From the NCBI GenBank assembly GCA_947175175.1, contig CAMWLV010000008.1, positions 1 through 50,775 of the forward strand: a stretch of 50,775 nucleotides of DNA, read 5' to 3'. Positions 1 through 8,122 of the stretch are shown in pieces. The notes under the pieces were generated by a model, which worked only from the letters and a program-made list of their open reading frames with translations, was not told the origin of the DNA and ran no database searches. The first letter of the stretch is position 1. Every line of letters begins with the position of its first letter. A program made the position numbers and the translations under genes. Origin of the DNA: an uncultured Lachnospiraceae bacterium. GTDB lineage: Bacteria; Bacillota; Clostridia; Lachnospirales; Lachnospiraceae.

Positions 1-285
1 TTGGGTTAGACCCCATCCATCAAATTAGGCTGTCCGCTTAACTTAATGACATTGGATAGAATGGTATAGCGATTCTGGAATGCCCCTGTGACTCACTGTG
101 AGCTATTCTAAGATGGTTTAATGGTTTGCATGTGGAATTGCTGAATAATTTCAGGCATCAAAATAAGCCCACTATCAATCACAGAAATGTAACTGATAAT
201 GGACTTATGCATTTGTCCGAATATTGAAATAATACTTCATTCCTTCCAAATAAGTAAATAAACAAGCAAACTCTTCATGAATGAC

Positions 286-330
286 TTTGGTAGAATTTAT
301 TACCAAAAACCGTACCAAATTTTTACCAAA
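286..330. repeat. Cluster of four TACCAAA heptamers
   Basis: TTTGGTA at 286-292 faces TACCAAA at 301-307 as an inverted pair with an 8-base spacer. Two more direct copies lie at 313-319 and 324-330. Copy starts 301, 313 and 324 are about one helical turn apart, as in arm-type recombinase sites or repressor operators. Function is unknown. Confidence 0.55.
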
Positions 331-394
331 ATTGTAGTGATATTTTGCGATAATTTACAATAGTTTATAATATCCTTTTTTACTTCACAAAACA

Positions 395-403
395 TGCTAT
401 AAT
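395..403 (+). promoter_or_regulatory. Possible extended -10 promoter reading antisense into tsf
   Basis: TGCTATAAT at 395-403 is a perfect extended -10 box on the plus strand. The matching -35 position is only a T-run. A transcript from here would run antisense through the 3' end of tsf; no plus-strand gene follows. It may be chance in AT-rich DNA. Confidence 0.25.
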
Positions 404-452
404 GCTTGATTTTCCTTTATTTTCAAGGAATATTGAATTGAAACTTTTCTTA

Positions 453-1391
453 TTAGTTCAATCCAGCCTGTGCTGCAACCTCTGCCGCAAAATCGTCTAC
501 CTTCTTCTCAATACCTTCACCGGTCTCAAAGCGAACAAATTTTCTAATCGTAATCTCTGTTCCATTCTCCTTGGATACAGCAGCGAGATACTGTTTAACA
601 GTCTGCTTTCCGTCCTCAGCCTTCACATAAATCTGCTCAAGCAGACATACTTCCTTGAGTTCCTTGTTGAGACGTCCTTCAATCGCGCCCTCGATTACCT
701 TCTCCGGCTTTCCGGCCATCTTCGGATCATTCTTAATCTGCTCTGCGATAATCTCTCTCTCATGAGCCTTGTACTCTTCGGAAACCTCATCAGAAGATAC
801 ATACTTCGGGTAGAGTGCTGCAACCTGCATAGCAAGATTGTTGAGAGCTTCTTTCACAGCATCATTTACTACAGATGTCTCTGCGTCCACGATCACACCA
901 ATCTTACCACCGCCATGTGTATATGTCACAACACAGCCGTTCTTAGCTGCAACCTTCTCAAATCTTCTGATGCTTAATTTCTCTCCGATTACAGCAATCT
1001 TCTCAACCAAAGCATCCTTTACTGTCTTGGAAGGATCCTCGTTCCATGCTTCTGCAAGAAATGCATCGATATCTGCTGCTGATGTAGTAAGTGCCTGCTT
1101 TGCCACTGCTGTGACATAATTCTGGAACTGCTCGTTCTTTGCAACGAAATCTGTCTCAGAGTTTACCTCTACGACAGCTGCCACCTGATCACCCTCTGTA
1201 AGAACTTTGCAGAGTCCTTCTGCTGCAATACGGCTCGCCTTATTCTCCGCCTTAGCCTGTCCTTTTTTTCTCAAATATTCAACAGCTTCGTCCATATTTC
1301 CGTCTGTCTCATTCAGTGCCTTCTTACAATCCATCATTCCAGCACCAGTCATCTCTCTTAACTCTTTTACCATTGCTGCTGTAATAGCCAT
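453..1391 (-). CDS. tsf: Translation elongation factor Ts
   Basis: EF-Ts is the nucleotide exchange factor that regenerates EF-Tu-GTP during translation. The 312-residue product has the N-terminal UBA-like domain (about 1-55) and the diagnostic TDFVAKN motif (residues 80-86), which contacts EF-Tu. Length fits the family. The start ATG is followed by the typical MAITA opening. It lies 51 bases downstream of rpsB, the standard rpsB-tsf pair, and is probably transcribed from the rpsB promoter. pyrH and frr, which follow tsf in Bacillus, are not present; the sequence downstream is gene-free to the window edge. Confidence 0.98.
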   Translation of the reverse strand: MAITAAMVKELREMTGAGMMDCKKALNETDGNMDEAVEYLRKKGQAKAENKASRIAAEGLCKVLTEGDQVAAVVEVNSETDFVAKNEQFQNYVTAVAKQALTTSAADIDAFLAEAWNEDPSKTVKDALVEKIAVIGEKLSIRRFEKVAAKNGCVVTYTHGGGKIGVIVDAETSVVNDAVKEALNNLAMQVAALYPKYVSSDEVSEEYKAHEREIIAEQIKNDPKMAGKPEKVIEGAIEGRLNKELKEVCLLEQIYVKAEDGKQTVKQYLAAVSKENGTEITIRKFVRFETGEGIEKKVDDFAAEVAAQAGLN

Positions 1392-1442
1392 TTCTATATT
1401 CCTCCTGCTTCCTTATCTTCTATTGATATCCATAGCAATTTT

Positions 1443-2177
1443 TTATTCTGCCGCTTCCTCTATAGCTTCTTCCGGCTCTGCATCCGTCATGATCTCACCC
1501 TGATTTGCCTCGATCACAGCATCTGCCATAGCAGATACGATCAATTTAACGGCTCTGATCGCATCGTCGTTGCCCGGAATGACATAGTCAAGCTCTTCCG
1601 GATCGCAGTTTGTATCTGCGATACCGATCAGAGGAATACCAAGTGTATGAGCCTCCTGTACACAGATTCTCTCCTTCTTCGGATCTACGACAAAGATCGC
1701 GTCGGGAACCTTTTTCATGTTCTTGATACCGCCAAGATTCTTCTCAAGCTTTTCCCATTCCTTCTTGAGCTTGATCACTTCCTTTTTCGGAAGAACATCA
1801 AATGTCCCGTCCTCTGCCATTGTCTCAATCGCTTTTAATCTCTCAATTCTGCTTCTGATCGTCTTGAAGTTTGTGAGCATACCGCCCAGCCATCTCTCAT
1901 TCACATAGAACATATTGCAGCGCTCTGCCTCTGTGCGGACAGCGTCCTGCGCCTGCTTCTTTGTACCAACGAAAAGAATTGTACCACCCTGTGCTGCAAT
2001 ATCAGCAACAGCCTTATAAGCCTCATCAACCTTGCCTACTGATTTCTGCAGGTCAATAATATAGATACCATTTCTCTCTGTGAAGATATAAGGAGCCATC
2101 TTAGGGTTCCATCTTCTTGTCTGATGTCCAAAATGAACACCCGCCTCCAACAACTGCTTCATTGAAATAACACTCAT
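1443..2177 (-). CDS. rpsB: 30S ribosomal protein S2
   Basis: Ribosomal protein S2 is a component of the small subunit. The 244-residue product has the typical opening [14 protein letters not shown] and the conserved core [22 protein letters not shown] and [19 protein letters not shown]. It ends in the acidic tail common in Firmicutes. The start ATG is preceded by a GGAGG ribosome site. tsf follows. A long structured leader (2178-2342) precedes the gene, which suggests S2 autoregulation or attenuation. It sits at the end of the fla/che cluster, the same neighbourhood as in B. subtilis. Confidence 0.98.
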   Translation of the reverse strand: MSVISMKQLLEAGVHFGHQTRRWNPKMAPYIFTERNGIYIIDLQKSVGKVDEAYKAVADIAAQGGTILFVGTKKQAQDAVRTEAERCNMFYVNERWLGGMLTNFKTIRSRIERLKAIETMAEDGTFDVLPKKEVIKLKKEWEKLEKNLGGIKNMKKVPDAIFVVDPKKERICVQEAHTLGIPLIGIADTNCDPEELDYVIPGNDDAIRAVKLIVSAMADAVIEANQGEIMTDAEPEEAIEEAAE

Positions 2178-2195
2178 GTCTTACCTCCATTTTCT

Positions 2196-2342
2196 GCGGG
2201 ATCACCGCGCTTCCGTCCGCTTCACCTTTGCGGGCTACTTTTCCTTATAGAAGCATGGACCGCAAATCTGCAAACGTGAATACTAAATTATAATAAATAA
2301 AGTTGCTGTCATGGCTGCAATACCCGAATACAGCCATAACAG
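2196..2342 (-). promoter_or_regulatory. Structured 5' leader of rpsB-tsf (candidate r-protein leader)
   Basis: Read on the minus strand, three hairpins precede rpsB. The first pairs 2331-2342 with 2306-2317 (12 positions, one wobble). The second pairs CCGCAAA/TTTGCGG at 2260-2266 and 2227-2233, with an inner helix of 2249-2254 and 2234-2239. The third is a GCGG/CCGC stem at 2196-2208 next to the ribosome site. Such leaders commonly bind the encoded ribosomal protein; S2 binding here is inference. Confidence 0.5.
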
Positions 2343-2346
2343 TAAT

Positions 2347-2355
2347 AATATATCA
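2347..2355 (-). promoter_or_regulatory. Candidate rpsB promoter (extended -10)
   Basis: On the minus strand TGATATATT gives an extended -10 (TGn plus TATATT), and a weak -35 (TTGCAC) lies 17 bases upstream inside the preceding terminator. Initiation about 7 bases downstream would start the RNA at the base of the first leader hairpin. Confidence 0.4.
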
Positions 2356-2356
2356 T

Positions 2357-2385
2357 AAAAAGACCCCCTGTGCAAGAGGTCTTTT
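2357..2385 (-). terminator. Rho-independent terminator closing the fla/che operon
   Basis: AAAAGACC (minus strand, 2378-2385) pairs with GGTCTTTT (2358-2365) around a short loop, ending in a T-run. It begins three bases past the stop of the last flagellar-cluster gene and separates it from rpsB. Confidence 0.8.
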
Positions 2386-2387
2386 GA

Positions 2388-3014
2388 TTATCTTGTAATT
2401 TTATCCGCAATCTCCTGCCAACTGTCCGTGACGCCAATTGTCTTAGTTCCTGTAGTAAGCCTCTTATCATAGCCATGCTGCATCAAAAAAGCATCATACT
2501 CAGATGCATTTTCGATTAAGCCTGCATTGTACAGTTTTCTTGAGACAGTTCCAGAATCATCGCCCGACGAAATCACAATCTCAACAACACCGCCCTCTGC
2601 CACTCCCTCATCTGAAGGTGTCACAGCAACTGATGACGGTTCCGAAGCGTTGACACCAGAGGACTCCGTCTCGGCGGCATCACCACCCGAAGACTCCCCT
2701 GCTTCTATTCCCGGCTCTGTCCTATCAGACTGCTCTGCTTCCCTCGCCGCGTCAAGTACAGAGTTAATCTCCGATTCTTTTTCTTCGTCCCGCATGTTGA
2801 TCTGCTCTGTTGACACTGCAGCAGATGCATCCTCGGATAGGCTCTCATCGGAAGTCTCTGTCTCCCCGACCAGTCTTTTCTCCTCTCCGAAACCATATTC
2901 CCTCAACACGGCAACTCTTGCATCCGCCACTGCATTCCTAGTGTAAGCTCCCATGACTGCTGCAGTGATTATGACACCCAGCCCCAGCCCTCTGATCATA
3001 TATTTAAACTTCAT
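2388..3014 (-). CDS. Membrane-anchored MltG-N-domain (LysM-like) protein without a catalytic domain
   Basis: The 208-residue product begins with one transmembrane or signal-anchor segment (about 6-24), followed by a long acidic, Ser/Glu/Ala-rich and probably disordered stretch (about 45-140). It ends in a folded domain (about 143-207) whose pattern, VVEIVISSGDDSGTVSRKL then LIENASEYDAFL and a final EIADKI, resembles the LysM-like N-terminal part of the endolytic transglycosylase MltG/YceG. The MltG catalytic domain is absent. It directly abuts the SwrB-like gene (stop and start adjacent) and is the last gene before the operon terminator. A cell-wall-binding role near the flagellar base is conceivable but inferred. 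Confidence 0.6.
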   Translation of the reverse strand: MKFKYMIRGLGLGVIITAAVMGAYTRNAVADARVAVLREYGFGEEKRLVGETETSDESLSEDASAAVSTEQINMRDEEKESEINSVLDAAREAEQSDRTEPGIEAGESSGGDAAETESSGVNASEPSSVAVTPSDEGVAEGGVVEIVISSGDDSGTVSRKLYNAGLIENASEYDAFLMQHGYDKRLTTGTKTIGVTDSWQEIADKITR

Positions 3015-4160
3015 TTACACAGCCCCCTTGAACAGATTGATGACCAGCTTTACCTCTCCCACTCCAAGACCAAGCTCTTTTGCAATATCTACATTAGAAT
3101 ATCCCTCTTTATGAAGCCGCAGTATTCTGTCATTATTGTTTTCATTCAAATCAACAGCAGCTGGCTGTACTGCATATCCGTCCTGCTGTTTCATCGTGTT
3201 TGCTGTATTGTCAAGTGAAGCAGCCTGAATCTCCTTTTTGACAGGACGCTCAATATGAGGTGCCTGTTCCGCAAAAGAATAGACCTCAACCGGTCTGATG
3301 TCAGCTGGCTTCACGTCAACCACTTTCACATCCTCCGGGCGCGAGCCAAATGTCTGCAGTTCAGTTACACTTACAGGATTTACGCTGGTGCTGCTCTCTG
3401 GAACCGGCTGCATGTCATTTGACGAGACAATATCTGCCGATACGATCTCCACACTCTTTACCACGAGAGGACTCAACTCGATCGGCTTGTCCTCCTGTGT
3501 TTTGTTCCCCGCATTAAGCGCCCATGATGCAATATCCAGTGCGCGGGCATCCACCTGTCGGTGCATTGTCATTTCCTGTTGCATTGGCAGAATAAGCCTT
3601 GCCATCTGGCGGCGTGCATACTCCTTCTCCTGCGCATCCTTGTCCAGAGACATCACCTCCAAAAGCTTACTTTTCTTAGCCTCTTCCTGCCTTTCACGCT
3701 CCTTTGCCTCCTCCGCCTCTTTTGCCTTGGCTGCAAGAGCAAGCGCTGCCGCATTGGCCGCTTCCTCCGCTTCCTTTGCCGTCTTGTCCACATGCTTGAC
3801 GGTTTCTTTCAGATTATTATGTTTATCATTCAACATATCGTATAGAAACATCACTTCCTGATGGGATTTATTGATATCTGCAAGCACTGTTTCTGAATAT
3901 TCATTAATTGCCATTATCTTCTCATTGGAGATACGCTCAGACGCACGTTCTGTCTTTTCCACCGCATATTCCAGTGTCTCGTCCACAACCTCTGTCACAC
4001 GCTCCTTGGCATCCCGCATCTCTTTATCTATCACACTTCGAATGAGTTCTGGATCGATCTGCTGTCCTCCCTCAACCTCTTTCGTCTTCTCCTTGACCAA
4101 AAAACTTCCCGCAAAAGCACCAACTCCAAACACCAACAGCGCCACCTCTAACCAATTCAT
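3015..4160 (-). CDS. SwrB-like / DUF6115-like membrane coiled-coil protein with C-terminal helix-turn-helix
   Basis: The 381-residue product has one N-terminal transmembrane helix (about 4-22). A long charged coiled coil follows (about 40-195), rich in Glu, Lys and Ala and including AEEAANAAALALAAKAKEAE. A low-complexity Pro/Val-rich linker leads to a C-terminal helix-turn-helix-like segment (about 344-376, LHKEGYSNVDIAKELGLGVG). This architecture and its place between the flagellar sigma factor and rpsB match SwrB of B. subtilis, which promotes assembly of the flagellar export apparatus and swarming. The present protein is about twice the length of SwrB. Assignment rests on layout and context, not on close identity. 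A long intergenic hairpin (4201-4260) precedes the gene. Confidence 0.6.
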   Translation of the reverse strand: MNWLEVALLVFGVGAFAGSFLVKEKTKEVEGGQQIDPELIRSVIDKEMRDAKERVTEVVDETLEYAVEKTERASERISNEKIMAINEYSETVLADINKSHQEVMFLYDMLNDKHNNLKETVKHVDKTAKEAEEAANAAALALAAKAKEAEEAKERERQEEAKKSKLLEVMSLDKDAQEKEYARRQMARLILPMQQEMTMHRQVDARALDIASWALNAGNKTQEDKPIELSPLVVKSVEIVSADIVSSNDMQPVPESSTSVNPVSVTELQTFGSRPEDVKVVDVKPADIRPVEVYSFAEQAPHIERPVKKEIQAASLDNTANTMKQQDGYAVQPAAVDLNENNNDRILRLHKEGYSNVDIAKELGLGVGEVKLVINLFKGAV

Positions 4161-4200
4161 CTACAACCAAACCTCTCTATTTTTTCGTTATGTAATCCTC

Positions 4201-4260
4201 AGGAACTGTCACGAAATAACATGACAAGCTATACCATCATGTTATTTCGTGACAGCTCCT
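4201..4260 (-). repeat. Long perfect hairpin, copy 1 of a related pair
   Basis: Arms 4206-4224 and 4237-4255 are perfect 19-base reverse complements around a 12-base loop, extended by AGGA/TCCT at the outer ends. No T-run follows on the minus strand, so it is not a standard terminator. The inner arm core GAAATAACATGA recurs, slightly changed, in the hairpin at 17752-17804. It may be a mobile repeat, an RNA-stabilising element or a processing site. Confidence 0.75.
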
Positions 4261-4316
4261 TAAATGCTCACAAAACAATATTCTGTGGCATCCTTCATCA
4301 GTACAAGTAAAAATAT

Positions 4317-4628
4317 CTATATCTTGATGTCAAATCCACCCTCAGATTTTGCGACTACTCTGCCATCTCCCTTTAACTTCTTTCTGTGCTTTCCACCATC
4401 TCCAGAATATCCATTATGCCCTTTTTCCTTGGCATCAAAACGCTCCTCTTTAAACAGGGCTTCATCAGCATGAACGACCTGTTTTGCCTGCTGCTGCTCC
4501 TTTTTCTCGGTCTGAACCTGTATATTTCCCTGATCAACCATTCCCTTCTCTACCTGCTTCATCTGATTATGCAGGACATTGTCAGTCTGTTGTATACTTC
4601 CATTCAACAATATCGGACTAATTGCCAT
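4317..4628 (-). CDS. Small hydrophilic hypothetical protein of the fla/che operon
   Basis: The 103-residue product is unrecognised. It is highly polar, with a Gln/Lys-rich middle (QTEKKEQQQAKQ) and a basic Gly/Lys segment near the end; it has no membrane segment. The ATG at 4628 was chosen because a strong GGGGGG ribosome site sits 6 bases upstream; an in-frame start 18 codons further up lacks one. It lies between the FapA-family and SwrB-like genes in the same orientation, so it is probably co-transcribed. Composition suggests a disordered adaptor or a chaperone-like partner, but this is inference. Confidence 0.55.
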   Translation of the reverse strand: MAISPILLNGSIQQTDNVLHNQMKQVEKGMVDQGNIQVQTEKKEQQQAKQVVHADEALFKEERFDAKEKGHNGYSGDGGKHRKKLKGDGRVVAKSEGGFDIKI

Positions 4629-4695
4629 ATCAATCCCCCCTAGTTTACATATCTCGCTATATTTTAATATATTTTTGCCCAAAAGGCAATAGCCC

Positions 4696-6285
4696 CTACA
4701 AATTTGTAGAAGCTATATCTGCATCTTTTTTAATCAGACGACAATATGTGTACTCATTTTTAACTGTCATCGTGGCTCCTGATATATTCACCGCCACACC
4801 TTGATACATTGTTCCCCGCACATTGATATAAGATGGACCTTCATTCTTTAAAAGTTTATCGAGCTTTTCGATTTCTTTTAATTCCTCCTGTATCTTGGTC
4901 TGTGACTCTGCCAGCGTAACCTGCAGCATTCTGGCGTTTTTAATCTGGTCAGGTGTCAGTTTTATTCCCGCCTTTAATTTTTTAGTTGTATCTTCCAATA
5001 CTTTTTTCATCTGTGGAATTGTTTTTGACTTCTCTCCAACACTCTTTTGCAGCTCCGCGAGCCGCCTTTTTGAGGCGGGATCTGCTCCTACCTCTATGAT
5101 CGTAGCTGCCCCCATCGCTGATCCCACATTTCTGGCATTGACTGTACGTTTCGCAACGATCCTGCCACCTGTAATCAATCCCTTTCCTGCATCGGCATTG
5201 ACACTTGTGCCCGCGGATACTTTGGCATTGATGATCTGCTCCGCCTCCACAAAACCATCTGCCTCCACCTCGGCTGCGGAGATAAACTTGGCAATAATAT
5301 TCCCGCCTGCCTTTAGTCTGCCCTTATTTTGTCCGTGCATTCCTCTTGCGATGATGATATTCCCGCCTGCCTCTATAACTGCGCCTTCGACAACACCAGT
5401 CACATAAACACTTCCATCTGTCTTGACGCTGAAATTTTCACAGACGTTTCCCTTGACCTCCACATTGCCATGATACTCAATATTTCCTGTAGAAGTACCT
5501 ACATTTTCCACACTATACACATCAGCCACAAAAACTGTACCATCTACCAGTGATGTGTGACCGTCTACTTTGCTGATCAGCTTTAGTCCATCTTCTGATA
5601 CTTCAAGATTTCTGCCATGGGAAAATTTGACTTTTTTTACTTCTCTTGCGGGCGTGACCATCCCATAGACATCAAACCCGTCCTCACCTTTTTCCTCAGG
5701 TATGATTTCCGCAAGAACCTGTCCCTTTGTACACTGATGAAGATTGTTCAATTTAAAAAAGTCTACTGTTCCATCCTCCTTTAACTCAGGCCGTGCCGTA
5801 TTATTGGTGTCGAAATGATAAACAAGTGATGCATCACGACCGAGTGTAGGCAGTTTTCCCCTCGCGACTACAATATCTGTACAATACGGCCTTTCCTCGA
5901 GCGCCATCATGATTGCATCTTCATCAATTCCCGCTCTCACCTTTGACTGCCCGAGTAAATCCATAATGTGTGCTTTACTTGTCATCAAGCCTCCTGCACT
6001 TGGTGGATACATACGCAGAATCACGGTCATTTTGTCGTACATCACCTGTATATCACATTTTTCGTCTACTGGTGGTATCTTCATTGCAGCTAAAAAAAGG
6101 ACAACCTCCTCTTCGCCCATGGAAGACAGGGCTGAGTTGATTGCCTTGACATCATAGGGTACGCCTATCCTGTTAAGATACTCTTTTAATTCTGCAACAC
6201 GTATCCTCTCTCCCTCTCCAATCGGGGGAGACAGTAACAAACTTACCCCTTTTTCATCTGTTTGTATCTGAAAATATCCATTCAT
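4696..6285 (-). CDS. FapA-family (DUF342) polymer-forming cytosolic-type protein
   Basis: The 529-residue product matches the FapA/DUF342 family. It has an N-terminal domain (about 1-170), then a Gly/Val-rich repetitive beta-helix region with units such as GNVEVKGNVCENFSVKTDG, VEGAVIEAGGNIII and KGRLKAGGNIIAKFISAAEV (about 230-390). A coiled coil (about 400-465) and a short beta end follow. The family includes Vibrio proteins influencing flagellar and membrane-associated regulation, but its biochemical function is poorly defined. ATG 6285 was preferred because GGAGG lies 10 bases upstream. It follows the sigma factor gene by 33 bases and is probably co-transcribed. Confidence 0.85.
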   Translation of the reverse strand: MNGYFQIQTDEKGVSLLLSPPIGEGERIRVAELKEYLNRIGVPYDVKAINSALSSMGEEEVVLFLAAMKIPPVDEKCDIQVMYDKMTVILRMYPPSAGGLMTSKAHIMDLLGQSKVRAGIDEDAIMMALEERPYCTDIVVARGKLPTLGRDASLVYHFDTNNTARPELKEDGTVDFFKLNNLHQCTKGQVLAEIIPEEKGEDGFDVYGMVTPAREVKKVKFSHGRNLEVSEDGLKLISKVDGHTSLVDGTVFVADVYSVENVGTSTGNIEYHGNVEVKGNVCENFSVKTDGSVYVTGVVEGAVIEAGGNIIIARGMHGQNKGRLKAGGNIIAKFISAAEVEADGFVEAEQIINAKVSAGTSVNADAGKGLITGGRIVAKRTVNARNVGSAMGAATIIEVGADPASKRRLAELQKSVGEKSKTIPQMKKVLEDTTKKLKAGIKLTPDQIKNARMLQVTLAESQTKIQEELKEIEKLDKLLKNEGPSYINVRGTMYQGVAVNISGATMTVKNEYTYCRLIKKDADIASTNL

Positions 6286-6318
6286 ATAAGTCATGCCTCC
6301 ATGCAACCGATACAATTG

Positions 6319-7080
6319 CTAGTCTAATATACCGATATAATTTCCCATCTTTGTCTTCATCTTTTGCAATGCTTTGGTATGCAATTGCGATATTCTTGAC
6401 TCTGATACCTCGAGCACGCGGCTGATTTCCTTCAAAGTGAGCTCCTCATAATAATACAGCAGGATCACCTTTTTCTCTTTGTCTGTCAACAGCTCCAATG
6501 ACTCCTCGAGCATTTTCTTGAGCTCACCTTTCTCGACTACGCTTTCCGGTGTCTCAAATCCTGAGCTGATGCTCTTTTCCGATGAAATGTCATTTCCCTG
6601 CTCCACATACTCATTCAGTGAAATAATATTATCCGCTTTGACTTGATTCTGCCAATCCATAAATTCGTCTTCACTGATTCCCATATACGCTGCAAGCTCA
6701 GCATCCGTAGCCGGTCTTCCATTGCGCTGTTCCAGTTCCTTCATCGCCGTATCGATCTGTTTCTGGCGTTGTCTGATCGTGCGTGGTATCCAGTCCATCT
6801 TTCGAATCTGATCAAGTATAGCTCCACGGATACGCAGACTGGCATAGGTCTCGAATTTCACCTCTTTATTCCTGTCAAACTTATCAATGGCATCAATGAG
6901 ACCGAAAACTCCATAACTTACCAAATCCTCATATTCTACGTTATAACCAAGGTACATACTTAACCGCCCTGCTACTACCTTCACAAGCGGAGCATATTCC
7001 AGTATAAGCTTTTCCCTCAGATCCGGAGTTTTCAGTCTAGCATAATCCTCCCAAAGCCTTTTGCGCGCTGCATCGTTCAT
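6319..7080 (-). CDS. fliA: Flagellar sigma factor, FliA/SigD/WhiG family
   Basis: This alternative sigma factor directs RNA polymerase to late flagellar and chemotaxis promoters. The 253 residues carry sigma-70 region 2 (EDLVSYGVFGLIDAIDKFD and KFETYASLRIRGAILDQIRK, with the DWIPR that is typical of FliA/SigD), region 3, and region 4 (about 190-245: LTDKEKKVILLYYYEELTLK, VSESRISQLHTKALQKMK). It sits after cheD and a small membrane protein gene, close to its B. subtilis position. No anti-sigma factor FlgM is in the window. No clear SigD-type promoter was found here. Confidence 0.96.
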   Translation of the reverse strand: MNDAARKRLWEDYARLKTPDLREKLILEYAPLVKVVAGRLSMYLGYNVEYEDLVSYGVFGLIDAIDKFDRNKEVKFETYASLRIRGAILDQIRKMDWIPRTIRQRQKQIDTAMKELEQRNGRPATDAELAAYMGISEDEFMDWQNQVKADNIISLNEYVEQGNDISSEKSISSGFETPESVVEKGELKKMLEESLELLTDKEKKVILLYYYEELTLKEISRVLEVSESRISQLHTKALQKMKTKMGNYIGILD

Positions 7081-7098
7081 TCCAATCCCCCGTTATGC

Positions 7099-7554
7099 TT
7101 AATTATCCCCATAACTTTCCATTGCTGCAGTGGTATCTTCAGCAGCATAGTTATAGAGCTCCTCGTCAGAATACCCTTCTGTATAATTGTCTTCCGCAGA
7201 ATCAGCTTCCATGGAAGATAATTCCATGTTCTCTGACATAAAACCATCCGCGTCTATACCTTCCATGTCCTTCTGCTCATCATTCGCAAAAGCAACAACG
7301 CTTCCTGTGAGATCGCCATTCTGCTTTGCCTGCCGAACCATCATCTCAAGATCGCCAGATGGTATAATGCGTGGTCTGATCGATGCATAGAGATATCTTG
7401 CCACATCACCAATGATATAAAATATCACCAGCACGATCAACAGCCCCCACAACATCGTCGTCAAGTCAAATCCCCTTACATACATTATTATAGATGCTAT
7501 CGCTCCTGCCAGAAGCATGAAAAAAGGTGTGATAAGACCTGTCTTATTTCCCAT
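7099..7554 (-). CDS. Small membrane protein between cheD and the flagellar sigma factor
   Basis: The 151-residue product is unrecognised. It has two close transmembrane helices (about 8-26 and 32-52) and then a cytosolic tail that is strongly acidic from about residue 85, ending in Glu/Asp/Tyr-rich sequence. Genes lie 31 bases upstream (cheD) and 18 bases downstream (sigma factor), so it belongs to the operon. Two helices with an acidic tail suggest an inner-membrane accessory protein; no catalytic motif is visible. B. subtilis has no gene between cheD and sigD, so this is a lineage addition. Confidence 0.7.
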   Translation of the reverse strand: MGNKTGLITPFFMLLAGAIASIIMYVRGFDLTTMLWGLLIVLVIFYIIGDVARYLYASIRPRIIPSGDLEMMVRQAKQNGDLTGSVVAFANDEQKDMEGIDADGFMSENMELSSMEADSAEDNYTEGYSDEELYNYAAEDTTAAMESYGDN

Positions 7555-7585
7555 TTTATTATCCCCTTATTTTCAATAAAAATAA

Positions 7586-8071
7586 TCAAATCTTTTTTTC
7601 AGGTTTTCCTGCCGAACGGATAATCAAATCGCCCGTCTCAGGATAAAATACAATGGTACGACCATAATTAAGACCTGTATCCTGAGCTTTTAATGGAATA
7701 CCCAATTCTCTCAGCTTTTTCTTGCTGGCTTCCACATTTCGCTCTCCGACACGTACCATATCCGATTTGTTCTGGAACGCAAACATCTGTGCCCCACCTG
7801 CTATCTTTGCCTCCAGTCTTGTCTTTTTGCCGCCCATTGCCAGTATCTTTTTCACAAGATCATCAATTCCTGTGTCGGCAAACTTAGCCCTGTTTGAATT
7901 ATTTTCTATCTGTTTACTGTCCGGCAGCATGGCGTGTGCCATTCCCCCAACCTTGGCAACCGGATCCCTGATACATATTCCTACACAAGAACCAAGTCCC
8001 AACGTCGTTATGCCGTCAGGGCTCTTACACACATTCAAGTCTGCCATTCCTACTTTAACTATATTCGCCAT
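7586..8071 (-). CDS. cheD: Chemoreceptor glutamine deamidase CheD
   Basis: CheD deamidates specific receptor glutamines and, together with CheC, tunes receptor activity. The 161 residues contain the papain-like catalytic core: Cys29 in GLGSCVGIC and His46 in GGMAHAMLP, with Thr22/Thr23 upstream. Length and motifs fit the family. It is 51 bases downstream of cheC, the usual functional pairing, since CheC binds CheD. Confidence 0.96.
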   Translation of the reverse strand: MANIVKVGMADLNVCKSPDGITTLGLGSCVGICIRDPVAKVGGMAHAMLPDSKQIENNSNRAKFADTGIDDLVKKILAMGGKKTRLEAKIAGGAQMFAFQNKSDMVRVGERNVEASKKKLRELGIPLKAQDTGLNYGRTIVFYPETGDLIIRSAGKPEKKI

Positions 8072-8122
8072 CGCTCACTATGCCCCTTCTCTATTTAGTG
8101 CTGCTAATTTATGAATGTATAG

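Larger units (their letters stand above)
1..452. other. Gene-free flank downstream of tsf
   Basis: No convincing coding region was found on either strand in these 452 bases; all frames are broken by frequent stops. The stretch becomes AT-rich towards tsf. It contains a cluster of TACCAAA heptamers (286-330) and an extended -10 box on the plus strand (395-403), listed separately. No clear hairpin plus T-tract terminator for tsf was seen. The region could hold the worn edge of an integrated element, but no gene product supports that. Confidence 0.5.

Noticed and set aside
1-452. Integrase C-terminus remnant in the left flank
   Set aside because: Short frames on both strands looked weakly like integrase tails, but each is interrupted by stops within about 30 residues and has no recognisable catalytic motif.
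402-977. Long plus-strand reading frame antisense to tsf
   Set aside because: It lies almost wholly on the opposite strand of tsf, has no ribosome site or family resemblance, and its composition is that of an antisense shadow.
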